A stretch of 64,000 nt of DNA. Origin: Bradyrhizobium canariense (lineage in GTDB: Bacteria; Pseudomonadota; Alphaproteobacteria; Rhizobiales; Xanthobacteraceae). The DNA lies in contig NZ_LT629750.1 of assembly GCF_900105125.1 (NCBI RefSeq), forward strand, positions 5,793,001-5,857,000, read 5' to 3'. Positions 19,692-27,535 of this stretch are shown one piece after another (the stretch's first letter is position 1; the number at the start of each line of letters is the position of its first letter). Both the position numbers and the translations under genes were made by a program. Below the pieces are notes generated by a model. The model did not search any database, was not told where the DNA came from, and was given only the letters and a program-made list of their open reading frames with translations.

Positions 19692-22223
19692 TCAACGCGT
19701 CGCTCCGCGCTGCGCGGCCGGTTCCTGCGCCGCCGCCGGCGAGGTCCCGCGCACCGGCACATCCCAGATATCCTCGGCATATTCGCGAATGGTGCGGTCG
19801 GAGGAGAACCACGCCATCCGCGCGACGTTGAGGATAGAGGCCCGCGTCCAGGCCGGCACCACTTGCCAGCGCGCGTCGATGCCGCGTTGCGCCTCATAAT
19901 AGGAATCGAAATCCGCGCTGACCATGTAATGGTCGAGATAGCGCAGCGCGTGCGCGATCGATTCGAAGCGGCCGGGATCGTCGGGCGAGAATTCGCCGCT
20001 GCCGATCGCGTTGATGGCGCGCGAAAGCCGCGGCGAGCGCCGGATCACGTCGGTCGCATCCAGCCCCTGCTTGCGCCGCACCACCACGTCCATCGCCTCC
20101 ATGCCGAAGATCGCGATGTTTTCGGCGCCGACATGATCTCGGATTTCGATATTGGCGCCGTCGAGCGTGCCGATGGTCAGCGCGCCGTTCAGCGCGAGCT
20201 TCATGTTGCCGGTGCCGGAAGCTTCCATGCCGGCGGTCGAAATCTGCTCGGACAGGTCGGCGGCCGGAATGATCACCTCGGCAAGACTGACATTATAGTC
20301 GGCGAGGAAAGCGACCTTCAGGCGTCCGGCGACGACGGGATCGTTGTTGACGACTTCGGCGACGTCGTTGATCAGCTTGATGATCAGCTTGGCGTAGCGA
20401 TAGCTCGCCGCCGCCTTGCCGGCGAAGATCTTCACCCGCGGCACCCAGTCCCGCTGCGGTTCGTCCCTGATCGCCTGGTACAGCGCCACGGTCTCGATGA
20501 TGTTGAGCAGCTGGCGCTTGTATTCGTGGATGCGCTTGATCTGGACGTCGAACAACGCGGCTGGATCGACCCTGACATTGAGGCGCTCGCCGATCAGCCG
20601 CGCCAGCGCGATCTTGTTGTGATGCTTGACGCTGCGGAATTGCTGCTGGAACGCGTTGTCGCTGGCGCGGCTCTCCAGCCTTGAAAGTTGCGAGGGATCG
20701 TCGAGCACCGCTTCGCCGCAGGCCTCGCGCAACAGCTCGGTCAGTCGCGGATTGGCCAGCATCAGCCAGCGGCGGAAAGTGATGCCGTTGGTCTTGTTGG
20801 TGATGCGATCCGGATAAAGATAATGCAGATCGTGGAACACGGTCTCCTTCATCAGATCGGAATGCATCGCCGAGACGCCGTTGACGCGATGCGATCCGAC
20901 GAATGCCAGCTGGCCCATCCGCACCCTGCGTCCGGACTTTTCGTCGATCAGGGATACCGAGGCGCGGAAATCGACATCGTCGGGACACCGCGCATCCGCC
21001 AGCGCGAGGTGCGCGACGTTGATGCGGTAAATGATATCGAGGTGACGCGGCAGCAGGCGCTCGAACAGCTCGACCGGCCAGGTCTCGAGCGCTTCCGGCA
21101 ACAGCGTGTGGTTGGTGTAGGACAGCGTCGCGACCGTGATCTTCCAGGCTTCCTCCCAGCGGAAGTTATGGAGATCGACCAGGATGCGCATCAGCTCGGT
21201 GACGGCGAGGCTGGGATGGGTATCGTTGAGCTGCACCGCGACCTTTGACGGCAGACCGCGCAATTGCCCGTCGGACGCGAGATGGCGCTGCACCAGATCC
21301 TGCAATGACGCCGAGACGAAGAAATATTCCTGGCGCAGTCGCAGCTCGCGCCCTGCGGGGCTCTCGTCATTCGGGTAGAGGAATTTGCAGATCGCCTCGG
21401 CTCGCGCCTGTTCGGCGCTGGCGCCGAGATAGTCGCCGGTGTTGAAGACATCGAGCCGGAGCGGATCCGGGGCGCGCGCCGACCACAGCCGCAACGCGTT
21501 GACGTGCTGTCCGCGCCACCCGACGATCGGCGTATCGTAAGCAACCGCTTGCACGGTTTCCGCAGGATGCCAGACCACGCGTTCGCGGCCATTGGCGTCG
21601 GTGATGCGTTCGATGTTGCCGCCGAAATGCACGTGATAGACCACCTCGGGTCGCTGGAATTCCCAGGGATTGCCGAAGCCCAGCCATTCATCGGGATATT
21701 CCTGCTGCCAGCCCTGCGCGATGATCTGGCGAAACAGACCGAAATCGTAACGGATGCCGTAGCCAATGGCGGGAATGGCCAAGGTCGCCATGCTTTCCAT
21801 GAAGCAGGCCGCAAGCCGCCCCAGACCGCCATTGCCGAGCGCCGCATCGGGTTCGCATTTGCGCAAGTCCGAGAGTGCGACGCCAAGATCGCCGAGCGCC
21901 GTCTCGAATAACGGCAACAGGCCCATATTGTTCAGCGCGTCGGTGAACAGGCGGCCGATCAAAAACTCCAGGCTGAGGTAATAGACCCGTTTGCGGCCGG
22001 CGTCGTAGCTCTGCTTTTCGGCCGTGAGCCAGTGGTGCACGATGCGGTCGCGCAGCGCCAGCGCCGCCGCCTTGTACCAGTCGTGCCGGGTGGCCATGCC
22101 GGCGTCCTTGCCGATCGCAAGTCTTAGCTTGGCAAGGATCGCGCCCTTGATCTCGGCCAGCGCCAGTTCATCGACCGGCTGGCCGAGGACCGGAAAATTT
22201 CCTGGGAAAGATTGATCTGGCAA
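19692..22223 (-). CDS. glgP: glycogen/starch phosphorylase
   Basis: An 843-residue GT35 phosphorylase, normal length. It releases glucose-1-phosphate from alpha-1,4-glucans using pyridoxal phosphate. Recognisable parts include YYLSLEFLIGR, GNGGLGRLAACFMES, KTNGITFRRWL and the PLP-binding segment STAGMEASGTGNMKLALNG with the lysine before LALNG. No other glg genes are in the window, so it is a solitary locus here. The 206-bp upstream region is shared with a divergent small exported protein. Confidence 0.97.
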   Translation of the reverse strand: MPDQSFPGNFPVLGQPVDELALAEIKGAILAKLRLAIGKDAGMATRHDWYKAAALALRDRIVHHWLTAEKQSYDAGRKRVYYLSLEFLIGRLFTDALNNMGLLPLFETALGDLGVALSDLRKCEPDAALGNGGLGRLAACFMESMATLAIPAIGYGIRYDFGLFRQIIAQGWQQEYPDEWLGFGNPWEFQRPEVVYHVHFGGNIERITDANGRERVVWHPAETVQAVAYDTPIVGWRGQHVNALRLWSARAPDPLRLDVFNTGDYLGASAEQARAEAICKFLYPNDESPAGRELRLRQEYFFVSASLQDLVQRHLASDGQLRGLPSKVAVQLNDTHPSLAVTELMRILVDLHNFRWEEAWKITVATLSYTNHTLLPEALETWPVELFERLLPRHLDIIYRINVAHLALADARCPDDVDFRASVSLIDEKSGRRVRMGQLAFVGSHRVNGVSAMHSDLMKETVFHDLHYLYPDRITNKTNGITFRRWLMLANPRLTELLREACGEAVLDDPSQLSRLESRASDNAFQQQFRSVKHHNKIALARLIGERLNVRVDPAALFDVQIKRIHEYKRQLLNIIETVALYQAIRDEPQRDWVPRVKIFAGKAAASYRYAKLIIKLINDVAEVVNNDPVVAGRLKVAFLADYNVSLAEVIIPAADLSEQISTAGMEASGTGNMKLALNGALTIGTLDGANIEIRDHVGAENIAIFGMEAMDVVVRRKQGLDATDVIRRSPRLSRAINAIGSGEFSPDDPGRFESIAHALRYLDHYMVSADFDSYYEAQRGIDARWQVVPAWTRASILNVARMAWFSSDRTIREYAEDIWDVPVRGTSPAAAQEPAAQRGATR

Positions 22224-22369
22224 TGCTCGATCCTGGAAGTTTGAGTCCCTGTGAAATCATACGCGCCTTGCAGGTGGATCGAAACCCGCCAACGGCATCG
22301 TTGTGCAATGCGCTGGTATGATTTTATGCAAGGACCGGGCCGATTGCGGCCATTCGAGCGTCGTTTTGG

Positions 22370-22378
22370 TGGTATAAG
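22370..22378 (+). promoter_or_regulatory. possible extended -10 promoter
   Basis: TGG-TATAAG matches an extended -10 element about 50 bp upstream of the small exported protein gene. No convincing -35 at standard spacing is visible, which is compatible with extended -10 promoters. Weak evidence. Confidence 0.35.
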
Positions 22379-22429
22379 TTCGGCGGGAAGCCGCCGCGAT
22401 AGAACGGCTATTCAAGGAGGAACCCGGCC

Positions 22430-22660
22430 ATGAGATTGATGATCGAGATCGCTGCCGCCGCGCTGATTGTATGCTGCATCAGCGTCCCGAGCGCGGCCTT
22501 TGCTGCCGGCAAGCCGGGCCAAAGCGCCGACGGCTTGAGCTGTTCTTTCAGCGTTCCCCAGAATGCTTCACCCGCGGCGCGTTGCGCCGCGATCCGCCGG
22601 CAATGCGGCGGAAAATTCTACGCCAATTACTGCGGCGACAAGATGCTGTCGGCGATGTGA
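22430..22660 (+). CDS. small exported cysteine-containing protein
   Basis: A 76-residue protein with a clear signal peptide (hydrophobic AAAALIVCCISVPSAAFA, cleavage likely after AFA). The mature part of about 50 residues has four cysteines, which could form two disulfides in the periplasm. A strong AAGGAGG ribosome binding site precedes the ATG. I do not recognise the family. It is divergent from glgP and followed by another orphan small gene. Confidence 0.7.
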   Translation: MRLMIEIAAAALIVCCISVPSAAFAAGKPGQSADGLSCSFSVPQNASPAARCAAIRRQCGGKFYANYCGDKMLSAM

Positions 22661-22699
22661 GCGGCTGAAACGGAAAACAGCCTCAGCGCTAATCTAGCA

Positions 22700-22975
22700 A
22701 TGACCGAAAAAATAGAAACAGTGGCTAGGGGCGCTTGGCTGTACGACCGAACGGTATTGCGACCAATATCGATTTTACGAAAACCTGCGAGCATGGCCTA
22801 TTCTCGATACGACGACGCGACCGATCAAATCGACGAAAACAGACCGATCCCTAAAACGAAGGATGGCTTCCTGTACTTTTGCTCTTTGGGTAACTCAGGT
22901 GAACACTTCACAGCTGAAGATGCAAAGGCTTGGGCCGACGCCCAACCATGGGGTCCCGTCACGTGGTTGTCGTAA
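22700..22975 (+). CDS. hypothetical small protein
   Basis: A 91-residue frame with balanced, soluble composition (LRPISILRKPASMAYSRYDD, then KDGFLYFCSLGNSGEHFT and a Trp-rich end). The stretch is lower in GC than its neighbours and the codon use looks less biased, so it may be acquired DNA. No strong ribosome binding site is seen. The family is not recognised; no partner is obvious. Confidence 0.5.
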   Translation: MTEKIETVARGAWLYDRTVLRPISILRKPASMAYSRYDDATDQIDENRPIPKTKDGFLYFCSLGNSGEHFTAEDAKAWADAQPWGPVTWLS

Positions 22976-23089
22976 GGGGCAGTCGTCAGAACAAATTAAG
23001 AACACTTTAGCAAGTCTTTGATATATCATAGTGATTCGGCGCCAGTGCCAACACAACATCTATGGTCTTTCCGAGCTTGTGAGGACTAC

Positions 23090-23521
23090 ATGTCCACCAT
23101 TGCCTTCAATCAATTCGCGCTCACCCGCATTGCCGACTTCGCGCGCTCGCTGTCGCGGCTGCATCAGGCCTCGCGCCGCCGGATCGTCGATGACGACCAG
23201 ATCGACCGCGAATTCAACGCGGTCTGCCTATCGGTGTGGGGCTACACCACCGACGATTTCAGCGACGATCTGTTTTCCGCCGCCGATCACGCCTGGCTTG
23301 ATACGCTCGATGAAGCGCATGCGCGCATCTTCGCCGCCGAGCAGGGTTACGACCTCGTCGACGATCAGGGCATGCTGACGGATTGGTGGGGTTATTGCTG
23401 GATGATCCTCGCCGAGAAACGCGGGCTGCTGACGCCGGAAAACCGCGCCGCGGCGCGCGCTGCGATCGAGGAAAAATATCTGTCGGCGCCGAACGTCATC
23501 GGCGTCATCGTCGCGCGGTAA
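23090..23521 (+). CDS. hypothetical protein, alpha-helical
   Basis: A 143-residue protein, acidic and rich in Ala, Asp and Trp. The ATG at 23090 has GAGG seven to nine bases upstream and gives a compact start (MSTIAFNQFALTRIADFARS); the longer frame from 23018 adds a low-GC segment unlikely to be coding. It shows no signal peptide or membrane segment. GC and codon use match the core genome. I do not recognise a family. Confidence 0.7.
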   Translation: MSTIAFNQFALTRIADFARSLSRLHQASRRRIVDDDQIDREFNAVCLSVWGYTTDDFSDDLFSAADHAWLDTLDEAHARIFAAEQGYDLVDDQGMLTDWWGYCWMILAEKRGLLTPENRAAARAAIEEKYLSAPNVIGVIVAR

Positions 23522-23529
23522 GGTGTTTT

Positions 23530-23600
23530 CGTCTTTGCGAGGGGCAAAACGACGAAGCAATCCGGCAGTTATAAATTTGCTTTGGATGGCTTCGCGGAGC
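23530..23600. repeat. remnant of gaagcaatcc-type intergenic repeat
   Basis: This segment contains cgtctttgcgagg and gacgaagcaatcc, then ggatggcttcgcggag, the arms of an element also seen at 58722-58770 (cgtcattgcgagg, gaagcgaccaagcaatcc). The copy is degenerate. Confidence 0.55.
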
Positions 23601-23665
23601 CTGTGATCGGGCGGCGCTTTGCGCGGACCCGTTGGCTTGCAACGAGTTGTTCGAATGAACGCCGC

Positions 23666-24445
23666 TTAATCCACTTCCGCGCGCTTGCCTCGCGCCAGCG
23701 TCGATTTCGGCACCGAGGTCACAGGCATTGCGTCGGGGCCGGTGTCGAAGGCGGGTGTCTCATCCGCCACGGTTTCCGCGCTCACTGGCGCCACTTTCAT
23801 CTCGCCAAGCCGCGCGCGCACGTCTGCGGTCAAGCCCGGATATGAGGCGACCGGCGTGAATTCGGCGGTTTGGCTGTCGCCGACCTTGACGCCGGAATAC
23901 GCCACCAGCCCGTCGGTGGTCGCAATCACGTCGCCGGGGCGCAGCGAGGTGTCGAGCGTGAGATCGATCGGAGCGAGGCCGGCGGGATCGCGGCCGTTGC
24001 AGGTGCAGTCGGCGCGCATCGTCTTGCGATAGACGTAAGCGTTCTCACTGTCGGCATAGCGCTCGCCGGTCGTGGACGAGGCGCTGTCGATGTTGCCGCC
24101 GAAGAAGACCTTGGTCGGGCTTGCCGGGCAAAAGGCCTGGCACAACTGCACCGGCGTCGCGTTGCCGCGCGCCAGCGGGAAATAGCGGCCATCGCAGCTT
24201 CGCACGCAAAACGCAGGTCCGGAGCCGCCGGCCGATGCGACCGGGCGCGGCGGCGGGGCAGGCTGCTGGTTGGCGCCGAACGGATCGGCGAAGAAACTCG
24301 CCTGTGGCGGCGTCTGACGCTGCTGCTGTTTCTGGAGCCCGCCGAACAGGAAATCAAACAGCCCTTCGGCGGAGGCGACGCGCGGCGCGGAAGCGATGGC
24401 GCCGGTGAGCACGACGGCGGCGGCCAACATCACGCGGCGCCGCAT
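23666..24445 (-). CDS. exported DUF2865 domain protein
   Basis: A protein of about 259 residues with a signal peptide (MRRRVMLAAAVVLTGAIA) and a linker rich in Gln and Pro. The central domain has the cysteine pattern CVRSCDGRYFPL and LCQAFCPAS, then DCTCNG, typical of DUF2865, which is confined to Hyphomicrobiales. It is presumably periplasmic with disulfides. The ATG at 24445 is chosen; the frame also has a TTG at 24472. Its function is unknown. Confidence 0.85.
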   Translation of the reverse strand: MRRRVMLAAAVVLTGAIASAPRVASAEGLFDFLFGGLQKQQQRQTPPQASFFADPFGANQQPAPPPRPVASAGGSGPAFCVRSCDGRYFPLARGNATPVQLCQAFCPASPTKVFFGGNIDSASSTTGERYADSENAYVYRKTMRADCTCNGRDPAGLAPIDLTLDTSLRPGDVIATTDGLVAYSGVKVGDSQTAEFTPVASYPGLTADVRARLGEMKVAPVSAETVADETPAFDTGPDAMPVTSVPKSTLARGKRAEVD

Positions 24446-24631
24446 GCGCGAAAAAGACAACTCGGTACGCAACGCTTACTCCACCCCACGCCACCAAACC
24501 AATGCTGGAGCTTACGCCCGAGCACGGCTTCACATTAGTTCGGGATGGTAAACGAGCTATGAGCAAGCGCCGGGCTGCTGAAAAGAAATGCAGATCAGCA
24601 GGACTTCAAGAATCTCTTCGTCGCGCCGCGA

Positions 24632-25195
24632 TCAATCCTTCAAAAATTCCCCGGCCTTGTAGAGCGAACGGAACGGCAGCCCGGCCTCGGCAAACATCTC
24701 GGTCGCACCCTCGTCGCGGTCCACCATGGTCAGCACCAGCGCGACCTCGCCGCCGGCTTCGCGCACGGCTTCGACCGCTTTCAGCGCCGAGCCGCCCGTC
24801 GTGGTGACGTCCTCGACGATCACGACGCGCTTGCCCTTCAGGCTTTCGTCTTTCGTCAATCCCTCGACCGCGAGCCGGGCGCCATGCTCCTTCGGCTTCT
24901 TGCGCACGAAGAACGCCGCGATCGGGTGGCCCTTGATCCAGGAGAGCTGCGCGATGGCGCCGGCCAGCGGCACCGCGCCCATTTCCAGTCCGCCGATATA
25001 GTCGAGGCCATCGTCTTTCAGCGTCTCATAGGTCAATTCCGCCAGCAGCGCCGCGCCTTCGGGATCGAGCATGGTCGGCTTGAGGTTGAAATAGAAATCG
25101 CTCTTGCGCCCCGAAGCCAGCGTGATTTCACCGCGGCCGAACGAGCGTTTGCGGATGATCTCGGCGAGGCGGGCGCGGGAGGCTGATTTGGACAA
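24632..25195 (-). CDS. pyrE: orotate phosphoribosyltransferase
   Basis: A 187-residue enzyme of UMP biosynthesis that joins orotate and PRPP to orotidine monophosphate. The PRPP-binding loop [19 protein letters not shown] is intact, as are SGRKSDFYF and the flexible loop RKKPKEHG. The frame begins with TTG at 25195 ([10 protein letters not shown]), which matches the usual N-terminus; no suitable ATG lies upstream. It appears to be transcribed alone, with a 180-bp region shared with the divergent GST gene. Confidence 0.96.
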   Translation of the reverse strand: MSKSASRARLAEIIRKRSFGRGEITLASGRKSDFYFNLKPTMLDPEGAALLAELTYETLKDDGLDYIGGLEMGAVPLAGAIAQLSWIKGHPIAAFFVRKKPKEHGARLAVEGLTKDESLKGKRVVIVEDVTTTGGSALKAVEAVREAGGEVALVLTMVDRDEGATEMFAEAGLPFRSLYKAGEFLKD

Positions 25196-25375
25196 TGGTT
25201 TTTCTCGGAAGTTTTCGGGGTGGGCCGCAATCTATCGGCGGATGGCCGCACATTCCAGCGTCGATGTCGCGCCGTCAACAGCAGGGCCAGCCCGCGCAAA
25301 GGCCGGTTGTAACGCTCAAAGGTTCCGGGGTAGGGGATACCCCGCTTTCACCGCGCGAGAACGGGCGAGATAAAA

Positions 25376-26002
25376 ATGACCATCGAATTCCACACCTGGA
25401 ACACGCCGAACGGCCGCAAGATCAGCGTCGCACTGGAGGAGATGGGGCTGCCGTACAAGGTGATCCCGGTCAACATCAGCAAGGGCGAACAGATGGCGCC
25501 CGCCTTCCTGGAGATCAGCCCCAACAACAAGATTCCGGCGATCGTCGATCCTGATGGACCCGGCGGCCAACGCGTCAGCGTGTTCGAGTCCGGCGCGATT
25601 CTGCTCTATCTCGGCGAGAAGACCGGCAAATTTCTGCCCAAGCCGCTGATCGAGCGCATCCCGGTGCTGGAATGGCTGATGTGGCAGATGGGCGGCTTCG
25701 GGCCGATGCCGGGCCAGGTGCATCACTTCATTGCGCTGGAGAACGAGCAGGAGCGCGCCTACGGCCTGAAGCGTTTTATGGCGGAGACGCGCCGGCTCTA
25801 TGGTGTGCTCGATCGCAGGCTCGCGACCCATGAATTCGTCGCGGGCGAGCTCTCGGTCGCCGACTTCGCGATCCTCGGCTGGGCCTGGCGGCATCCGCGC
25901 CACAAGGTGGAGCTCTCCGATTTCCCCCACGTCGGCCGCTGGTACGAGGCGCTGATGGCGCGCCCCGCCGTCAAGCGCGGCATGGAAGCGAAACTGGATT
26001 GA
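25376..26002 (+). CDS. glutathione S-transferase, Nu-class (YfcG/YghU-like)
   Basis: A 208-residue GST. The N-terminal thioredoxin-like domain begins IEFHTWNTPNGRKISVALEE and has NNKIPAIVDPDG and VFESGAILLYL, which is the glutathione site. The NTPNG motif is typical of YfcG/YghU disulfide-bond oxidoreductases, which use GSSG or two GSH molecules. The C-terminal domain is all helical (ELSVADFAILGWAWRH). It is convergent with the LysE gene, with a hairpin repeat between them. Confidence 0.9.
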   Translation: MTIEFHTWNTPNGRKISVALEEMGLPYKVIPVNISKGEQMAPAFLEISPNNKIPAIVDPDGPGGQRVSVFESGAILLYLGEKTGKFLPKPLIERIPVLEWLMWQMGGFGPMPGQVHHFIALENEQERAYGLKRFMAETRRLYGVLDRRLATHEFVAGELSVADFAILGWAWRHPRHKVELSDFPHVGRWYEALMARPAVKRGMEAKLD

Positions 26003-26010
26003 TACGAGCG

Positions 26011-26110
26011 CGTCATGCCCCGCGAAGGCGGGGCATCCAGTAATCCAAGGCGTCTCGGGCCGGAACAGAGTTCACGGTGTACCGAATCATCCGCTTTCGC
26101 GGATGATGAC
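26011..26110. repeat. paired-hairpin intergenic repeat
   Basis: Two hairpins bound the element: TGCCCCGC/GCGGGGCA with a GAAG loop (26016-26035) and ATCATCCGC/GCGGATGAT with a TTTC loop (26086-26107). The first is followed by atccagta. It sits between the convergent GST and LysE genes and may also serve as a transcription stop. Confidence 0.85.
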
Positions 26111-26125
26111 AGCCCTGCCGTGCCA

Positions 26126-26761
26126 TCACACCCGCTTCGCCTCGAATGCGATCTTCACCGCAAGTCCGGCGAGCACGGTGCCCATCAGCCAGCGCTGCAC
26201 CAACAGCCAGCTTGGCCGGGTGCCGAGAAACAAGGCGATCGAGCCGGCGGTCAGCGCGATCACGGCGTTCACGCTGACGCTGATGACGATCTGGATCGAT
26301 CCAAGCGCCAGCGACTGCGTCAGCACGCTGCCCTGCGCGGGATCGATAAATTGCGGCAGCAGCGCCAGATACAGCATCGCAATCTTCGGGTTCAGCAGAT
26401 TGGTGACGAACCCCATCGCGAATAATTTGCGCGGCCCGTCGACCGCGAGCTTCTTCACCTGAAACGGCGAGCGGCCGTTCGGCTTCACGGCCTGCCATGC
26501 CAGCCACAACAGATAGGCCGCCCCGGCCAGCCGCAGCGCGTCATAGGCGTAGGGCACCGCGAACAGGAACGCGGTGATGCCGAACGCCGCGCACAGCATG
26601 TAGAACACAAAGCCAAGCGCAACCCCGCCGAGCGAAACGATGCCGGCCGCGGGTCCCTGCGTGATCGAGCGCGAGATCAGATAGATCATGTTCGGCCCCG
26701 GTGTCAGCACCATGCCGAACGAGACGAGGGCGAAGCCGAGCAGTGAGGCGAGATGGGGCAT
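26126..26761 (-). CDS. LysE/RhtB family amino acid exporter
   Basis: A 211-residue inner-membrane protein with about six hydrophobic segments. The family motif is near the N-terminus: LVSFGMVLTPGPNMIYLISRS, and NLLNPKIAMLYLALLPQF lies in the middle. It should export amino acids or homoserine lactone-like molecules. ATG at 26761 gives the family N-terminus; an upstream ATG adds 18 residues. A second LysE gene lies just upstream in the same direction. Confidence 0.93.
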   Translation of the reverse strand: MPHLASLLGFALVSFGMVLTPGPNMIYLISRSITQGPAAGIVSLGGVALGFVFYMLCAAFGITAFLFAVPYAYDALRLAGAAYLLWLAWQAVKPNGRSPFQVKKLAVDGPRKLFAMGFVTNLLNPKIAMLYLALLPQFIDPAQGSVLTQSLALGSIQIVISVSVNAVIALTAGSIALFLGTRPSWLLVQRWLMGTVLAGLAVKIAFEAKRV

Positions 26762-26860
26762 AACAACTTTCAATGTAATGCGCGTCGCAGCGGGAATCCA
26801 TTTCATAAAATGCACAGCCGTTAGTCGAATATTCCAGCCGCAAACAGATCGAAGACGTCG

Positions 26861-27496
26861 TCACGATGAACGGCCGGTTGTCAGCGCGAACCAGATTGCG
26901 ATACCGACCAGCGCCAGCGCGAGCCCGCGCCGTATCATGCGACGACGGTTGGCAGTTGCCACTGTGGCTTGCAATGTGCCTGCCAACGCGACGATAGCTG
27001 AATGGATGGAGGTGGCGATTGCGACATAGACCATGCTCAGCAATAGTGTCTGCAGAACAGCCGGGCCAACGTCGACTGAAATGAATTCCGGCAGCACGGC
27101 AACGTAAAACACCGCGGCCTTCGGATTAAGCAGATTGGTAATCAGCCCGCGCCGGAAGGCAAGCCACGGGCGGCCGCCATTGCCTTCGATCGCGTCCGGC
27201 GCCGTTTCGCGCTCACTCGCCCAGCTTTCCCAGGCAAGCCACAGCAGATAGGCCACGCCGCCCCATCGCAGCAAGCCGTAGAGCAGTGGAGAACTGTCAA
27301 TCAGTGCGGCCAGCCCGAGCGCCGCTATGACGCCATAGATCATCAGGCCCAGCGCGATGCCGGCAACAGCGGCGAAGCCGACACGTGTGCCGTTCGACAG
27401 CGACAGCGCCGCCAGATAAGTCATGTTGGGCCCCGGCGTGATCTCGATGATCAACGCGGTCAGCGCGAATGCCACCAGCGAGCCCAAGTCACCCAC
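26861..27496 (-). CDS. LysE/RhtB family amino acid exporter, second copy
   Basis: A 211-residue paralogue of the neighbouring exporter, with ITPGPNMTYLAALSLSNG and NLLNPKAAVFYVAVLPEF. The GTG at 27496 is preceded by GAGAGG at proper spacing and is preferred over an upstream TTG. The two genes are 99 bp apart and clearly diverged, so they are unlikely to be a recent duplication. The start lies 40 bp downstream of the polA stop. The substrate is unknown. Confidence 0.92.
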   Translation of the reverse strand: MGDLGSLVAFALTALIIEITPGPNMTYLAALSLSNGTRVGFAAVAGIALGLMIYGVIAALGLAALIDSSPLLYGLLRWGGVAYLLWLAWESWASERETAPDAIEGNGGRPWLAFRRGLITNLLNPKAAVFYVAVLPEFISVDVGPAVLQTLLLSMVYVAIATSIHSAIVALAGTLQATVATANRRRMIRRGLALALVGIAIWFALTTGRSS

Positions 27497-27535
27497 GCGC
27501 AGCCTCTCTCCCCTGGCCGCGTGCAAGGAAATGGC

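Noticed and set aside
26126..27496. Two LysE genes as a recent tandem duplication
   Set aside because: The proteins share family motifs but differ widely elsewhere, so they are old paralogues or separate acquisitions.
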